Of a stretch of 64,000 bases of DNA, positions 37,581 to 47,107 are shown piece by piece (positions within the stretch are counted from its first letter, which is position 1; each line of letters starts with the position of its first letter). The notes under the pieces were generated by a model. The model was not told the origin of the DNA. It did no database searches and saw nothing but the letters and a program-made list of their open reading frames with translations. The position numbers were made by a program, and so were the translations under genes. This DNA is from Polynucleobacter sp. MWH-UH2A (GTDB lineage: Bacteria; Pseudomonadota; Gammaproteobacteria; Burkholderiales; Burkholderiaceae): positions 1,860,001-1,924,000 of the forward strand of contig NZ_CP061321.1 in assembly GCF_018687195.1 (NCBI RefSeq), given 5' to 3'.

Positions 37581-39183
37581 GCAACTGCTCAGCGCTTGGA
37601 GGAGTTTCAAAAGTGTGATGTGGTGCTGGTGAAGGCACTGTCCACTCAAGACCTTTTGCACCTTCCCATGGTTTAGCTGGAGCCTTCTCGCCATGTCCGC
37701 GATAAGCAGGCAATGCTACGCAGAACAAGAAGTAAACCTGAGCTAAACCGAAGCCTAAAGCACCAATCGAAGCGATCATGTTGAAGTCAGCAAACTGTGT
37801 TGGGTAGTCTGCATAACGACGTGGCATTCCTGCTAAACCCAAGAAATGCATTGGGAAGAAGGTGATGTTAAAGAAAATCATGGAAGCCCAGAAATGGATC
37901 TTGCCACGAGTTTCGCTAGCCATACGACCTGTCCACTTAGGACACCAATAGTAGAAACCTGCAAACATCGCAAACAATGAACCCGCCACTAACACGTAAT
38001 GGAAGTGAGCAACGATGTAATAAGTATCTTGAATACCGATATCAATTGGTGCCATCGCACAAATCAAACCAGTAAAGCCACCCATCGTAAATACGAAAAT
38101 AAAACCAACAGACCACAACATTGGAGTTTCAAAGGTCATTGAACCTTTCCACATTGTTGCTACCCAGTTAAAAATCTTCACGCCGGTTGGAACAGCAATC
38201 AACATCGTTGCGTACATGAAGAACAGTTGACCAGTTACTGGCATGCCTGTTGCAAACATGTGGTGAGCCCAAACGATGAATGACAAGATCGCAATCGATG
38301 CAGTTGCATACACCATAGAGCTGTAGCCGAACAATGTCTTTCTGGAGAAAGCAGGCACGATTTCACTAATGATGCCGAACGCAGGCAAGATCATGATGTA
38401 AACCTCTGGGTGACCAAAGAACCAGAAAATATGCTGGAACATAATTGGGTCGCCACCGCCAACAGCAGAAAAGAATGATGTGCCGAAATGGCGGTCAGTC
38501 AACACCATGGTGATCGCGCCAGCCAATACAGGCATTACAGCGATCAACAAGTAAGCAGTAATCAACCAAGTCCAGCAGAACATTGGCATCTTCATCAATG
38601 TCATGCCAGGAGCGCGCATATTCAAGATGGTTACGATGATGTTGATCGAACCCATGATTGAAGAAGCGCCCAATAAGTGAAGCGCAAAGATACCCATGTC
38701 TAAACCTGGGCCCATCTGTGATGTCAAAGGCGCATAAATTGTCCAGCCACCAGAAGGCGCACCGCCTGGAGCAAGGAATGAACTCAACAATAAAGTTGCC
38801 GCAACTGGAAGAATCCAGAAGCTAAAGTTATTCATACGAGCAAACGCCATATCAGATGCGCCAATTTGCAAAGGCACCATCCAGTTCGCAAAACCTACGA
38901 ACGCTGGCATGATCGCACCGAACACCATCACGAGACCGTGCATAGTGGTGAGCTGATTGAAGAACTCAGGGCGCAAGAACTGCAAACCTGGCTGGAACAA
39001 TTCCAAGCGAATTCCCAAAGCCATTACGCCACCTGCCAACAAACTGACAAATGAGAAGATCAAATACATCGTACCGATGTCTTTGTGGTTGGTTGCGAAC
39101 AACCAACGACGCCAGCCGTGTGGCGTGTGATCATCATGCGCGTGGTCGTGTGCGTGATCGTGGGTAGTAGAGACTGTGCTCAT
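37564..39183 (-). CDS. ctaD: Cytochrome c oxidase subunit I
   Basis: This is the catalytic subunit that binds heme a and the heme a3-CuB site and pumps protons. The 539 residues have 12 helices, with the low-spin heme ligand in MHGLVMVFG, the CuB histidine and tyrosine in GHPEVYIMILPAFG, the CuB pair in WAHHMFATG and the heme ligands in VAHFHYVLVAGS. A His/Asp-rich N-terminus (STTHDHAHDHAHDDHTPHGW) precedes helix 1. ctaC lies 42 bases upstream. Confidence 0.98.
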   Translation of the reverse strand: MSTVSTTHDHAHDHAHDDHTPHGWRRWLFATNHKDIGTMYLIFSFVSLLAGGVMALGIRLELFQPGLQFLRPEFFNQLTTMHGLVMVFGAIMPAFVGFANWMVPLQIGASDMAFARMNNFSFWILPVAATLLLSSFLAPGGAPSGGWTIYAPLTSQMGPGLDMGIFALHLLGASSIMGSINIIVTILNMRAPGMTLMKMPMFCWTWLITAYLLIAVMPVLAGAITMVLTDRHFGTSFFSAVGGGDPIMFQHIFWFFGHPEVYIMILPAFGIISEIVPAFSRKTLFGYSSMVYATASIAILSFIVWAHHMFATGMPVTGQLFFMYATMLIAVPTGVKIFNWVATMWKGSMTFETPMLWSVGFIFVFTMGGFTGLICAMAPIDIGIQDTYYIVAHFHYVLVAGSLFAMFAGFYYWCPKWTGRMASETRGKIHFWASMIFFNITFFPMHFLGLAGMPRRYADYPTQFADFNMIASIGALGFGLAQVYFLFCVALPAYRGHGEKAPAKPWEGAKGLEWTVPSPAPHHTFETPPSAEQLREAGI

Positions 39184-39225
39184 GGATTACTCCGGTTTCG
39201 TTTTATCTGTATTAGTTAATCTGGA

Positions 39226-40383
39226 TTAGTTGCCACCGCGTGCGGTAATAATTTCTTGAGTCTGAATGACTTCACCTGTCTTATTACCCCATGAGTTACG
39301 GGTGTAAGTAATAACAGCAGCGATATCACCATCAGAAATTACGCCAGCCCACTTCGGCATTGCATTTTTACCGTTCAACAAAATATTGAATTGACCAGCT
39401 TTTGGACCGTTCACTACTTTGCTGCCGTCCAGGGCTGGGAATGCACCAGCGCCCTTACCGTTAGGCTGGTGGCATGCAGCACAGTTAGCGGCATACACTT
39501 TTGCTCCGCGCTCTTTTTGCTCTTCCAAGGTGTAGACCTTAGAAGGGTCATCGCCGGCAGCGCCCATTTCTTTTTTCTTCTGAGCAACCCAAGCGGTGTA
39601 GTCATCTTGTGAAACTACTTTAACTACGATCGGCATAAACGCATGCTCGGCACCACACAACTCAGAGCACTGACCGCGGAATGTGCCGATTGTTTCAGCC
39701 TTGAACCAAGTGTCACGAACAAATCCTGGAATCGCATCTTGCTTAACGCCAAATGCTGGAATAGTCCACGCATGGATAACGTCATTTGCTGTAGTGATCA
39801 AACGAATCTTCTTGCCAACAGGCACAACCATTTCGTTATCCACTTCCATCAAATATGTATTTGATTTAGGCGCGAGGTTATTAATGGCTTCACGTGAAGT
39901 TGAAAGCGTTGACAAGAAGCTAATGCCCTCACCTTCACCCTTAATGTAGTCGTAACCCCATTTCCACTGGTAGCCAGTAGTTTTAATGGTGATATCAGAA
40001 TTCGTGGTGTCTTTCATTGCCACAACGGTTTTCGTTGCGGGCAATGCCATACCAATCACAATTAACAATGGAATCACAGTCCAAATGATTTCCACTAATG
40101 TGCTCTCGTGGAAAGATGCTGACTTATGTCCAAGTGATTTGCGATGCTTCAAAATCGAATAGAACATCACGCCAAATACACCCACAAAAATCAATGCGCA
40201 AATGACGAGCATCATCCAATGTAACCAGTGGATTTCTTGCATGATTTTGGTTGCTGGGGCAGCGAAATTCAGCTGGTTTACAGCCGGGCCGCCTGGCATG
40301 TTTTCTGTTGCGTAAGCAAAAGCAGAGCCGAAGGCTGCTACTAAATAGAGCGATGCCCTAGTGACTTTTCCAAATAAATTCAT
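39226..40383 (-). CDS. ctaC: Cytochrome c oxidase subunit II with fused cytochrome c domain
   Basis: The 385-residue protein has a signal peptide (~1-25), two membrane helices (~55-77 and ~97-117), and the cupredoxin CuA domain with GQCSELCGAEHAFM. A C-terminal class I cytochrome c domain (~300-385) follows, with the heme motif CAACH and a methionine ligand in NAMPKWAG. The fusion marks a caa3-type layout in which the subunit carries its own electron-donor heme. It opens the oxidase operon behind a promoter with a perfect -10. Confidence 0.96.
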   Translation of the reverse strand: MNLFGKVTRASLYLVAAFGSAFAYATENMPGGPAVNQLNFAAPATKIMQEIHWLHWMMLVICALIFVGVFGVMFYSILKHRKSLGHKSASFHESTLVEIIWTVIPLLIVIGMALPATKTVVAMKDTTNSDITIKTTGYQWKWGYDYIKGEGEGISFLSTLSTSREAINNLAPKSNTYLMEVDNEMVVPVGKKIRLITTANDVIHAWTIPAFGVKQDAIPGFVRDTWFKAETIGTFRGQCSELCGAEHAFMPIVVKVVSQDDYTAWVAQKKKEMGAAGDDPSKVYTLEEQKERGAKVYAANCAACHQPNGKGAGAFPALDGSKVVNGPKAGQFNILLNGKNAMPKWAGVISDGDIAAVITYTRNSWGNKTGEVIQTQEIITARGGN

Positions 40384-40472
40384 CTTATTCTCTGTTTATT
40401 GTCGCGAGCACAGCAGCAAAAAACGCCACACAATGCTCAAAATGCGGTCTCAAGCCAATACATCCAGCGGTG

Positions 40473-40478
40473 ATTATA
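40473..40478 (-). promoter_or_regulatory. -10 element of the oxidase operon promoter
   Basis: On the minus strand a perfect TATAAT lies 90 bases upstream of the ctaC ATG. A weak TTGTTG is placed 17 bases before it. The rest of the 180-base gap between ctaC and the methyltransferase gene holds no recognisable gene; its left part contains short direct GCAGCA repeats. Confidence 0.5.
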
Positions 40479-40563
40479 GGGTTAATTAGACGCAACAACA
40501 AACAGGGATAACCCCCCTCCACCCAATCTTGGTCGAGCTTAAAATGATAGTAAGCACTTACAC

Positions 40564-41370
40564 TTAATGAGAATCTGTCCTAGTCTTGCGTCCAATTTGA
40601 TTTACGTCAATATAGGCTACGTTGTCCTGCGATTTGGCGAGGTGTTTTCCGAGGGCCCAGGCATGTCCATAAACAATTTCTAGGGTCAATTTTTTGGGCA
40701 AATCGCCGATTTCAGCATCTAAATGGGGATTTTTATTCGCCAACTTCAACGCCTCAACATCGTTCAATAAAAGTCTAGGCCGTTCATAGTCAAGCGTGAG
40801 GTATTCCATATCCATTACCGGATCTGCAAACTGCTCCGCCATCAATGCATCCCCTAAATCATGCATATCCCAGGGGCTCAATAGATTCTTCAGCTGCAAA
40901 ATGCCGCTCTCGCTCTGTATGGCGCGCAATTCTTTTCCAGTATCTGGCCCCAAGTAGCTAAAAACAACCAAACCCCCTTCTTGTAAAACACGCCAACACT
41001 CCCGCAAAAACAACTTGGGATCAGTCAGATCTTGCAGCAATAAATTGCTAAAAATTAAATCTACAGAATTGTCAGGAATATCAAATTTATTAGTGCTGCG
41101 AAGATGTGTCAGTGAACTTGTTTTTCCACCGCCAAATATTGAACGCCAATTCGCGCGAGTTTTAGCAATCCACAATTGAAGTTTTGATGAATTGTCTTCA
41201 AGAACGCTATGAATATGCGCACGTGGAAAACGCTTTGCCAACGCCGCATGATGATTGCCAGGAAAGTCTGGGATCACCAAAATATCTCGGACATCGAGCT
41301 TTACGATATCGAGCTTTTGCAGCATGCGATCTGCAATTTCATCTTGTAACCATCTGATCGGTTGGGTCAT
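40564..41370 (-). CDS. BioC-like SAM-dependent methyltransferase
   Basis: The 268-residue protein has a class I methyltransferase core: LDVRDILVIPDFPGNHH as a diverged motif I, SVDLIFSNLLLQDL and REGWRVL-like LRECWRVLQEGGLVVFSYLGPDTGKEL. The last segment resembles BioC, the malonyl-ACP O-methyltransferase that starts pimelate synthesis for biotin. Motif I is poorly conserved, so a different substrate is possible. A BioC-like gene beside comF is usual in Burkholderiales. It is divergent from comF. Confidence 0.75.
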   Translation of the reverse strand: MTQPIRWLQDEIADRMLQKLDIVKLDVRDILVIPDFPGNHHAALAKRFPRAHIHSVLEDNSSKLQLWIAKTRANWRSIFGGGKTSSLTHLRSTNKFDIPDNSVDLIFSNLLLQDLTDPKLFLRECWRVLQEGGLVVFSYLGPDTGKELRAIQSESGILQLKNLLSPWDMHDLGDALMAEQFADPVMDMEYLTLDYERPRLLLNDVEALKLANKNPHLDAEIGDLPKKLTLEIVYGHAWALGKHLAKSQDNVAYIDVNQIGRKTRTDSH

Positions 41371-41393
41371 TGGCTCAGTATACTCAGCGCCCC

Positions 41394-42140
41394 ATGCGAT
41401 TTCTAGAGAATCTTATTCAGTCAATCAGTGCGCAAGTGTTACCCACTGCATGCATCATCTGCCAAGAATTTCAGTCTGCAAGCATTTGTTCGCATTGCCT
41501 GCCAATGCTTTACCACGAAAGTCTTTTGCATTATGAATGTTGCTATCAATGCGGAATCCCTCTGCAGGCAGCAGAACTTCACTCCATTCAATGTCATGCT
41601 TGCAGTACACAAGTGCCCGCTTTTGATCAAACGATCTGCCTTGATCGTTATGATGGACTCCTTCAAGCAGCACTACATCAATTCAAATACCAGAAACGTC
41701 TTGCATATGCATTTGGACTCAGTGATGCTTGGAATTCTATATTGGCAAACGACATAGATGATCAATCGATTGATTACCTACTACCCGTTCCATTGAGTCA
41801 GAAAAAATTACTTGCTCGCGGATTCAATCAAAGCTGGGAGATTGCAAAAAGAATTCGATGTGGAAGCCACATTCAAAAACTACCTTCCACTCTGAAACGA
41901 TTTCATGACATAGAGCATCAGGCGGGGAAAAACTTCTCAGAACGAAAACATGACATACGTCAGATGTTTTATGTTGATGCAAAAGACATCGAATCGCTTA
42001 AAGGTAAATCTGTTGTCATCTTTGATGATGTCATGACTAGTGGGGCAACATTAAATGAGATTGCCCGCACCCTCAAAATAATTGGTGTTGTCTGGGTTAG
42101 TAATTGGGTATTGTTAAGAACCACTAAACTAAACCCATAA
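41394..42140 (+). CDS. comF: ComF family phosphoribosyltransferase-like protein
   Basis: ComF-family proteins act in DNA uptake and processing in competent bacteria; the biochemical activity is not settled. The 248 residues have an N-terminal zinc-ribbon region with four Cys pairs (CIIC, CSHC, CCYQC, CHAC). A phosphoribosyltransferase-type domain follows, ending in the PRPP loop VVIFDDVMTSGATLNE. The ATG at 41394 is preferred over a TTG at 41370 that would overlap the divergent gene's start. Confidence 0.88.
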   Translation: MRFLENLIQSISAQVLPTACIICQEFQSASICSHCLPMLYHESLLHYECCYQCGIPLQAAELHSIQCHACSTQVPAFDQTICLDRYDGLLQAALHQFKYQKRLAYAFGLSDAWNSILANDIDDQSIDYLLPVPLSQKKLLARGFNQSWEIAKRIRCGSHIQKLPSTLKRFHDIEHQAGKNFSERKHDIRQMFYVDAKDIESLKGKSVVIFDDVMTSGATLNEIARTLKIIGVVWVSNWVLLRTTKLNP

Positions 42141-42177
42141 ACTGAGCGCCATGAGTTGCATAAAGTAAAGAATTCAT

Positions 42178-42648
42178 ATGTTTAATATTGTTTTATTCGA
42201 GCCAGAAATCCCCCCAAACACAGGCAACATCATTCGCCTATGCGCCAACACAGGTGCAAAACTACATCTGATAGAGCCCCTAGGCTTTCCAATGGAAGAT
42301 GCAAAGTTGAGACGGGCTGGCTTGGACTATCACGAGTTTGCAAGCATTAAGATTCACCAAAGCTGGTCGGAGTTCCTCAAAAACGAATCCCCTCAACCAC
42401 AACGTCTCTTTGCCCTAACCACCAAAGGCAGCGGCAAGTTTCATGAGAGTAAATTTCAAGCGAATGACTATTTTGTTTTCGGCTCTGAAACAAAAGGCAT
42501 AAGCGATGAGGTGCGCAATTCCATTCCGACCAACAACCAATTAAGACTAGCGATGAAAGACAATAGTCGTAGCCTTAACCTGTCGAACACTGTAGCAATT
42601 GTTGCTTATGAAGCTTGGCGCCAGAATGAATTTATAGGTGGTAAGTAA
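42178..42648 (+). CDS. trmL: tRNA (cytidine/uridine34-2'-O)-methyltransferase
   Basis: TrmL methylates the wobble ribose of certain leucine tRNAs. The 156-residue SPOUT (TrmH-family) protein starts MFNIVLFEPEIPPNTGNIIRLC, and shows the knot motifs FGSETKGISDEV and LRLAMKDNSRSLNLSNTVAIV. At this size it is the short YibK form with only the SPOUT domain. It is convergent with gpsA across 11 bases; no hairpin terminator is visible between them. Confidence 0.95.
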   Translation: MFNIVLFEPEIPPNTGNIIRLCANTGAKLHLIEPLGFPMEDAKLRRAGLDYHEFASIKIHQSWSEFLKNESPQPQRLFALTTKGSGKFHESKFQANDYFVFGSETKGISDEVRNSIPTNNQLRLAMKDNSRSLNLSNTVAIVAYEAWRQNEFIGGK

Positions 42649-42659
42649 ACGAAGTCAAA

Positions 42660-43682
42660 TTACGATTCAATTTTGGGATCACGTCCCATCAATTTTTTGA
42701 CTGCATCTTGCGCTTGAAGCTTACCTGATAGGACATCGCCCATCATGGCGGTGATAGGCATCTCGACATTCAATCGCTTGGCAAGATCTCCTACCGCAGC
42801 AGCGCATAAAACACCCTCTGCAACATGCCCTAAATTTTCCAATATTTCATTTAGAGATTTGCCAGATGCTAACTCGAGGCCCACCCGACGATTACGAGAG
42901 AGATTACCGGTGGCCGTCAGAATTAAATCTCCCACTCCAGTTAATCCCATACAGGTCTCGGATTTGCCACCTGCAGCTTTTACCAAGCGCATCATTTCGG
43001 CCAAGCCACGAGTTAATACAGCAGCACGAGCATTTAAGCCAAGATCTAAGCCATCACCAATGCCGGCAGCAATGGCTAAAACGTTCTTAACGGCGCCGCC
43101 CAACTCAACACCAATCAAATCATCGCTTGAGTAAACGCGCATATTGCCATGATGAAATGCCGCTTGCACAATTTTGCAAAGACGCTCGGATGAACTAGCA
43201 ATCGTTAATGCACAAGGCATTCCAGAGCCGACTTCCTGAGCAAAACTGGGGCCAGATAAGGCGCCGTATGCATGCTGGATGCCATGACTATGTAGTCGAT
43301 CTTCACGCTCAACTACTTGATGCGGCAACAGAGCTGTTGCAGGCTCTAAGCCCTTACAGAGCCAAACAATATTCAATGAATGATCAGCCAAATCCAGAAC
43401 CCGCGCAATCATTTCTGATAAGCCTGACATCGGGGTTGCAATCACTAGCAAATCATCAACACCCAGCCTTTTTACAGCTGCAACAAAGTCACTCTCAAGA
43501 TGAAGATTCTTCGACAAAGAAATGCCAGGAAGATAGGCTTGGTTTTCGCCGCTCTGGGAAATTGCCTTTAATTGATCTGCGCTACGAGACCACAAACAAA
43601 CATCTTCTTCACGTAGTTGACGGGCCGCCTGGGAGGCCATTGCAGTCCCCCATGCGCCAGCACCGAGCAATGTCACTTTCAT
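42660..43682 (-). CDS. gpsA: Glycerol-3-phosphate dehydrogenase [NAD(P)+]
   Basis: GpsA makes sn-glycerol 3-phosphate from dihydroxyacetone phosphate for phospholipid synthesis. The 340 residues have the N-terminal dinucleotide-binding motif LLGAGAWGTAMA and the catalytic segment GVELGGAVKNVLAIAAGIGDGL with its lysine. The GLTGVGDLILTATGNLSRNRRVG motif also fits. It lies in the conserved grxC-secB-gpsA order. Confidence 0.96.
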   Translation of the reverse strand: MKVTLLGAGAWGTAMASQAARQLREEDVCLWSRSADQLKAISQSGENQAYLPGISLSKNLHLESDFVAAVKRLGVDDLLVIATPMSGLSEMIARVLDLADHSLNIVWLCKGLEPATALLPHQVVEREDRLHSHGIQHAYGALSGPSFAQEVGSGMPCALTIASSSERLCKIVQAAFHHGNMRVYSSDDLIGVELGGAVKNVLAIAAGIGDGLDLGLNARAAVLTRGLAEMMRLVKAAGGKSETCMGLTGVGDLILTATGNLSRNRRVGLELASGKSLNEILENLGHVAEGVLCAAAVGDLAKRLNVEMPITAMMGDVLSGKLQAQDAVKKLMGRDPKIES

Positions 43683-43706
43683 AATGAGTGACTCAGCCTA
43701 GGAAAT

Positions 43707-44231
43707 TTAATTCGGGAGAATAATTTTGCTCTCATCAGCACCATCATTATCAGAGCTCGTTGCAGTCTGTTGTGCCTGCATCAATCTATGCTCGTACATG
43801 CCGTGGAAATTAATTTCATTTAAGTGAATTGGCTGGAAGCCAGCACGACTGATCACATCAGCCATATTTGAACGCAAGTATGGATACAAAATAGTTGGGC
43901 AAGTAATACCTAACATCGGATCCACTTGTTCTGCGGGGATATTATTGAATTCAAAAATACCAGCCTGATTAGCCTCAACCAAAAACAACACTTTGCCCTC
44001 AACTCGCGCTGTCAGAGTAGAACTCAAAGAAACCTCAAACAGTTCATCATTGATTCGCTTTACCGCAATGTCCACTTCCACTTGTACTTGTGGTTCTGCG
44101 ACTACCAAGAAAATCTCAGGAGCATTAGGTTGCTCAAGAGATAAGTCTTTTAAATAAATACGCTGTATGCGAAAAGATGGGTCTTTTGCTTCAGAATTTG
44201 TAGCACTAGGTGCAGAAGATTGTTCAGTCAT
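43707..44231 (-). CDS. secB: Protein-export chaperone SecB
   Basis: SecB keeps precursor proteins unfolded and hands them to SecA. The 174-residue protein has the SecB core from [22 protein letters not shown] to the [28 protein letters not shown] motif, an Asp/Glu-bearing surface, and an extended acidic C-terminal tail. The start is preceded by the grxC gene 26 bases upstream. Confidence 0.96.
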   Translation of the reverse strand: MTEQSSAPSATNSEAKDPSFRIQRIYLKDLSLEQPNAPEIFLVVAEPQVQVEVDIAVKRINDELFEVSLSSTLTARVEGKVLFLVEANQAGIFEFNNIPAEQVDPMLGITCPTILYPYLRSNMADVISRAGFQPIHLNEINFHGMYEHRLMQAQQTATSSDNDGADESKIILPN

Positions 44232-44257
44232 TACAAACTTTCTTAATGTTGTATCTA

Positions 44258-44512
44258 TTAAACCAATAATGGATCGAGTTTGCCAGCACGATCCAAGGCT
44301 ACCAAATCATCATATCCACCAACATGGATATCACCGATATAAATTTGAGGCACTGTCCGACGCCCTGTTCTTGTCATCATGGTTTCACGCTGGGCTGGAT
44401 CACGATCAATCAGAATCTTTTCTAAATTATTTACACCCTTTTTTACCAAGAGCTTTTCAGCCATCACACAGTATGGGCAAACTTGAGTGCTGTACATTGT
44501 TACTTGTGGCAT
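44258..44512 (-). CDS. grxC: Glutaredoxin 3
   Basis: The 84-residue dithiol glutaredoxin has the active site CPYC (12-15) in [15 protein letters not shown] and the GSH-binding [18 protein letters not shown]. It reduces protein disulfides and mixed disulfides with glutathione, whose synthesis genes are also in this window. It follows the rhodanese gene with a one-base gap. Confidence 0.97.
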   Translation of the reverse strand: MPQVTMYSTQVCPYCVMAEKLLVKKGVNNLEKILIDRDPAQRETMMTRTGRRTVPQIYIGDIHVGGYDDLVALDRAGKLDPLLV

Positions 44513-44513
44513 A

Positions 44514-44939
44514 TCACTTACCTTGTTTCACCAAAGGCAGTGCGGCAACCTTCCATGCCTGTACACCGCCTTCCAAAATGCCGACTTCAGAAAATCCAAG
44601 ACCTTTCACTTCAGCAATGGCTTTGCGTGAGTGCGCACCAGTGTCACACACCAAAACTACTGGGTGTTTGCGATCTAGCTTCATCCCCTCAATCGCGGCA
44701 GTTAGACCAGAAGCATTGGCGGATTTTGCGCCTGGTAAATGACCAGCTTTATAGGCGTCCTCAGAACGTAAATCCAAAACATACGCCTTACGACGATTAA
44801 TCCAAATAGTGGCCTCAGTAGGCGATAAGCCTTTACCGCTAATAAGCGTAGATAATGTAGGCAGGAAAAGCGCAGCGCCCGATACCAACAACAGGGCTAT
44901 AAGCGCTAAATTATCAATTTGCGTGAGAAAGTTCATCAT
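44514..44939 (-). CDS. Membrane-anchored rhodanese-like protein
   Basis: The 141-residue protein has an N-terminal membrane helix (~10-32) and one rhodanese domain with the active-site Cys98 in VVLVCDTGAHSRKA and the entry motif VLDLRSEDAYKAGHLPGA. Proteins of this form precede grxC and secB in many proteobacteria (YibN type). The sulfur acceptor is unknown. It starts 19 bases from the divergent gpmA. Confidence 0.92.
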   Translation of the reverse strand: MMNFLTQIDNLALIALLLVSGAALFLPTLSTLISGKGLSPTEATIWINRRKAYVLDLRSEDAYKAGHLPGAKSANASGLTAAIEGMKLDRKHPVVLVCDTGAHSRKAIAEVKGLGFSEVGILEGGVQAWKVAALPLVKQGK

Positions 44940-44958
44940 CAGATTATAGAATGGCTCT

Positions 44959-45648
44959 ATGAAACAACTTGTCCTTATTCGTCATGGCGAATCCGCCTGG
45001 AACCTTGAAAACCGCTTCACTGGCTGGGCGGATGTTGACTTAACCCCAAAAGGCACCGAACAAGCGCTGGCTGCGGGTGAAAATCTTCGAAAAGCGGGCT
45101 ATGAATTTGATATCGCCTACACCTCAGTTTTAAGACGCGCCATTCGCACCCTTTGGCATGTTCAAGACACTATGGACCTCATGTGGATTCCAGTAGTACA
45201 TAGCTGGAGATTAAATGAACGACATTACGGCGCACTAACAGGTTTGAACAAAGCTGAAACCGCTGCTAAATATGGTGACGAACAAGTTCACATATGGCGA
45301 CGTTCATATGATGTGCGCCCACCGCTTCTTGAAATGGATGATGAGCGTAATCCAAAAAATGATACGCGTTACTCCAAACTCAATCCTTCTGATATTCCTC
45401 TGGGTGAGTGTCTCAAAGATAACGTTGAGCGTGTATTACCGCTTTGGAATGAATCGATTGCTCCCGCACTGAAAGCAAACAAGCGGGTATTACTTGTCGC
45501 ACATGGCAATAGCATTCGCTCCTTGATTAAATACCTTGACCAAATGTCGGATGAAGCCATCATGGAAGTCAACGTACCGAATGGCGTACCGCTAGTTTAT
45601 GAACTAGACGATAACCTCAAGCCAATACAACACTTCTACTTAGATTAA
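44959..45648 (+). CDS. gpmA: 2,3-bisphosphoglycerate-dependent phosphoglycerate mutase
   Basis: GpmA interconverts 3- and 2-phosphoglycerate in glycolysis and gluconeogenesis. The 229 residues show the phosphohistidine motif [20 protein letters not shown] (His9), the [18 protein letters not shown] segment and the second histidine in [13 protein letters not shown]. The length is typical of the dependent enzyme. The S41 protease gene follows after 13 bases. Confidence 0.97.
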   Translation: MKQLVLIRHGESAWNLENRFTGWADVDLTPKGTEQALAAGENLRKAGYEFDIAYTSVLRRAIRTLWHVQDTMDLMWIPVVHSWRLNERHYGALTGLNKAETAAKYGDEQVHIWRRSYDVRPPLLEMDDERNPKNDTRYSKLNPSDIPLGECLKDNVERVLPLWNESIAPALKANKRVLLVAHGNSIRSLIKYLDQMSDEAIMEVNVPNGVPLVYELDDNLKPIQHFYLD

Positions 45649-45661
45649 GTCCTAAAAAAAT

Positions 45662-47095
45662 ATGCGTAAATTTCTGAAGAACTTTGCACTGATTGCCATT
45701 GGTTTGATTGCCGGCGTAGCCGCTACCATTCAGCTATCCGCAACTGCGCAACAAGGTGGACAGCTGCCTTTAGATGAGCTGCGCACACTCTCTAATGTGT
45801 TTGCTCAAATCAAACGTGAATACGTAGAGCCTATTGAAGATAAGCAGCTCTTAACAGATGCAGTCAAAGGCATGGTCAGCAGTCTTGATCCACACTCCAC
45901 TTTCTTGGATAAAAAAGACTTTGCAGAGATGCAAGAGCAAACCTCTGGGAAATTCGCAGGACTCGGAATTGAAATCACTTCCGAAGATGGCGTAGTAAAA
46001 GTACTCAATCCAATTGAAGATAGTCCAGCTGCACGCGCAGGCTTGCAAGCGGGAGATTTAATCACTCGCTTAGATGACAAACCTGTTCGTGGCATGTCTC
46101 TTGATAAAGCAGTGCGCACTATGCGTGGTACCCCTGGTACAAAAATCACCTTAACGGTTTATCGCAAAAGTGAGGAACGTAGCTTTCCAGTAACGATTAC
46201 TCGCGCTGAAATCAAAGTGCAATCCGTCAAAGCCAAAATTCTTGACAACGACATCGCTTGGGTTCGCATTACTAGCTTTCAAGAACGTACGGTTCCAGAT
46301 CTTGCTAAAAAGCTGACCGATCTCGCCAATCAAGATCCAAAATTGAAGGGCATTATTTTGGATCTGCGCAATAACGGTGGCGGCCTATTACAAGGTGCCG
46401 TTGGGGTTGCCGCAGCATTCTTGCCTGCAGACTCTGTGATTGTCTCTACCAAGGGTCAGGCCCCTGATTCCAAGCAGGTCTTTAACGCCACTCCGGCAAT
46501 GTACCGCCTCAGTGAACCAGGTGATCCATTGGCAAGCGTTCCTCCCATCTTCAAGAAATTGCCGATGGTCGTTCTCGTCAATGCGTATTCAGCATCAGCC
46601 TCTGAAATTGTTGCCGGTGCCTTACAAGATTACAAACGGGCAACCATTATTGGCAAAACCACTTTTGGTAAAGGCTCTGTACAAACTGTTCGTCCATTAA
46701 CAAATGACTCGGCCCTCAAAATCACAACCGCCTATTACTACACACCAAGTGGCAAGTCTATTCAGGCGTTTGGCATTAAACCAGATATTCCAGTTGATCA
46801 AAATAAAGATGGCGATCCTGATGATGTGTTGACTACGCGCGAGATTGATAGCGAAAAACACTTACGCAATAAGCAATCTGCCGAAGATAAGTTAATTAAA
46901 GATCGCGAAGAACGACGTCTTCAGGAACTTCAGCGCATTGAAGATAAGAATGCTAAGAAAACTCCTGAGGAAAAAGAAAAGGATAAAAACAAGAAGCCTG
47001 TTGAATTGGGCAGCGCTGACGATTTCATGCTAACGCAAGCAGTGGCATTTATTAATGGTCAACCCGTTAAACGCTCGTCATCTAAGCTTGAATAG
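45662..47095 (+). CDS. Carboxy-terminal processing peptidase (S41)
   Basis: The 477-residue protein has an N-terminal signal/anchor helix (~9-28), a PDZ domain (~90-170, KFAGLGIEITSEDG...SPAARAGLQAGDLI) and an S41 catalytic domain. The Ser/Lys dyad is in NAYSASASEIVAGAL and GKTTFGKGSVQT. The Lys/Glu-rich region (~400-455, many EEKEKDKNKK-type residues) is charged and likely disordered. It is a periplasmic CtpA/Prc-type protease; the substrate is not known. Confidence 0.95.
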   Translation: MRKFLKNFALIAIGLIAGVAATIQLSATAQQGGQLPLDELRTLSNVFAQIKREYVEPIEDKQLLTDAVKGMVSSLDPHSTFLDKKDFAEMQEQTSGKFAGLGIEITSEDGVVKVLNPIEDSPAARAGLQAGDLITRLDDKPVRGMSLDKAVRTMRGTPGTKITLTVYRKSEERSFPVTITRAEIKVQSVKAKILDNDIAWVRITSFQERTVPDLAKKLTDLANQDPKLKGIILDLRNNGGGLLQGAVGVAAAFLPADSVIVSTKGQAPDSKQVFNATPAMYRLSEPGDPLASVPPIFKKLPMVVLVNAYSASASEIVAGALQDYKRATIIGKTTFGKGSVQTVRPLTNDSALKITTAYYYTPSGKSIQAFGIKPDIPVDQNKDGDPDDVLTTREIDSEKHLRNKQSAEDKLIKDREERRLQELQRIEDKNAKKTPEEKEKDKNKKPVELGSADDFMLTQAVAFINGQPVKRSSSKLE

Positions 47096-47107
47096 CATTC
47101 AGAAAAT

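Noticed and set aside
41370-41393. Longer comF start at a TTG
   Set aside because: It would overlap the start codon of the divergent methyltransferase gene, and the ATG at 41394 fits the family start better.
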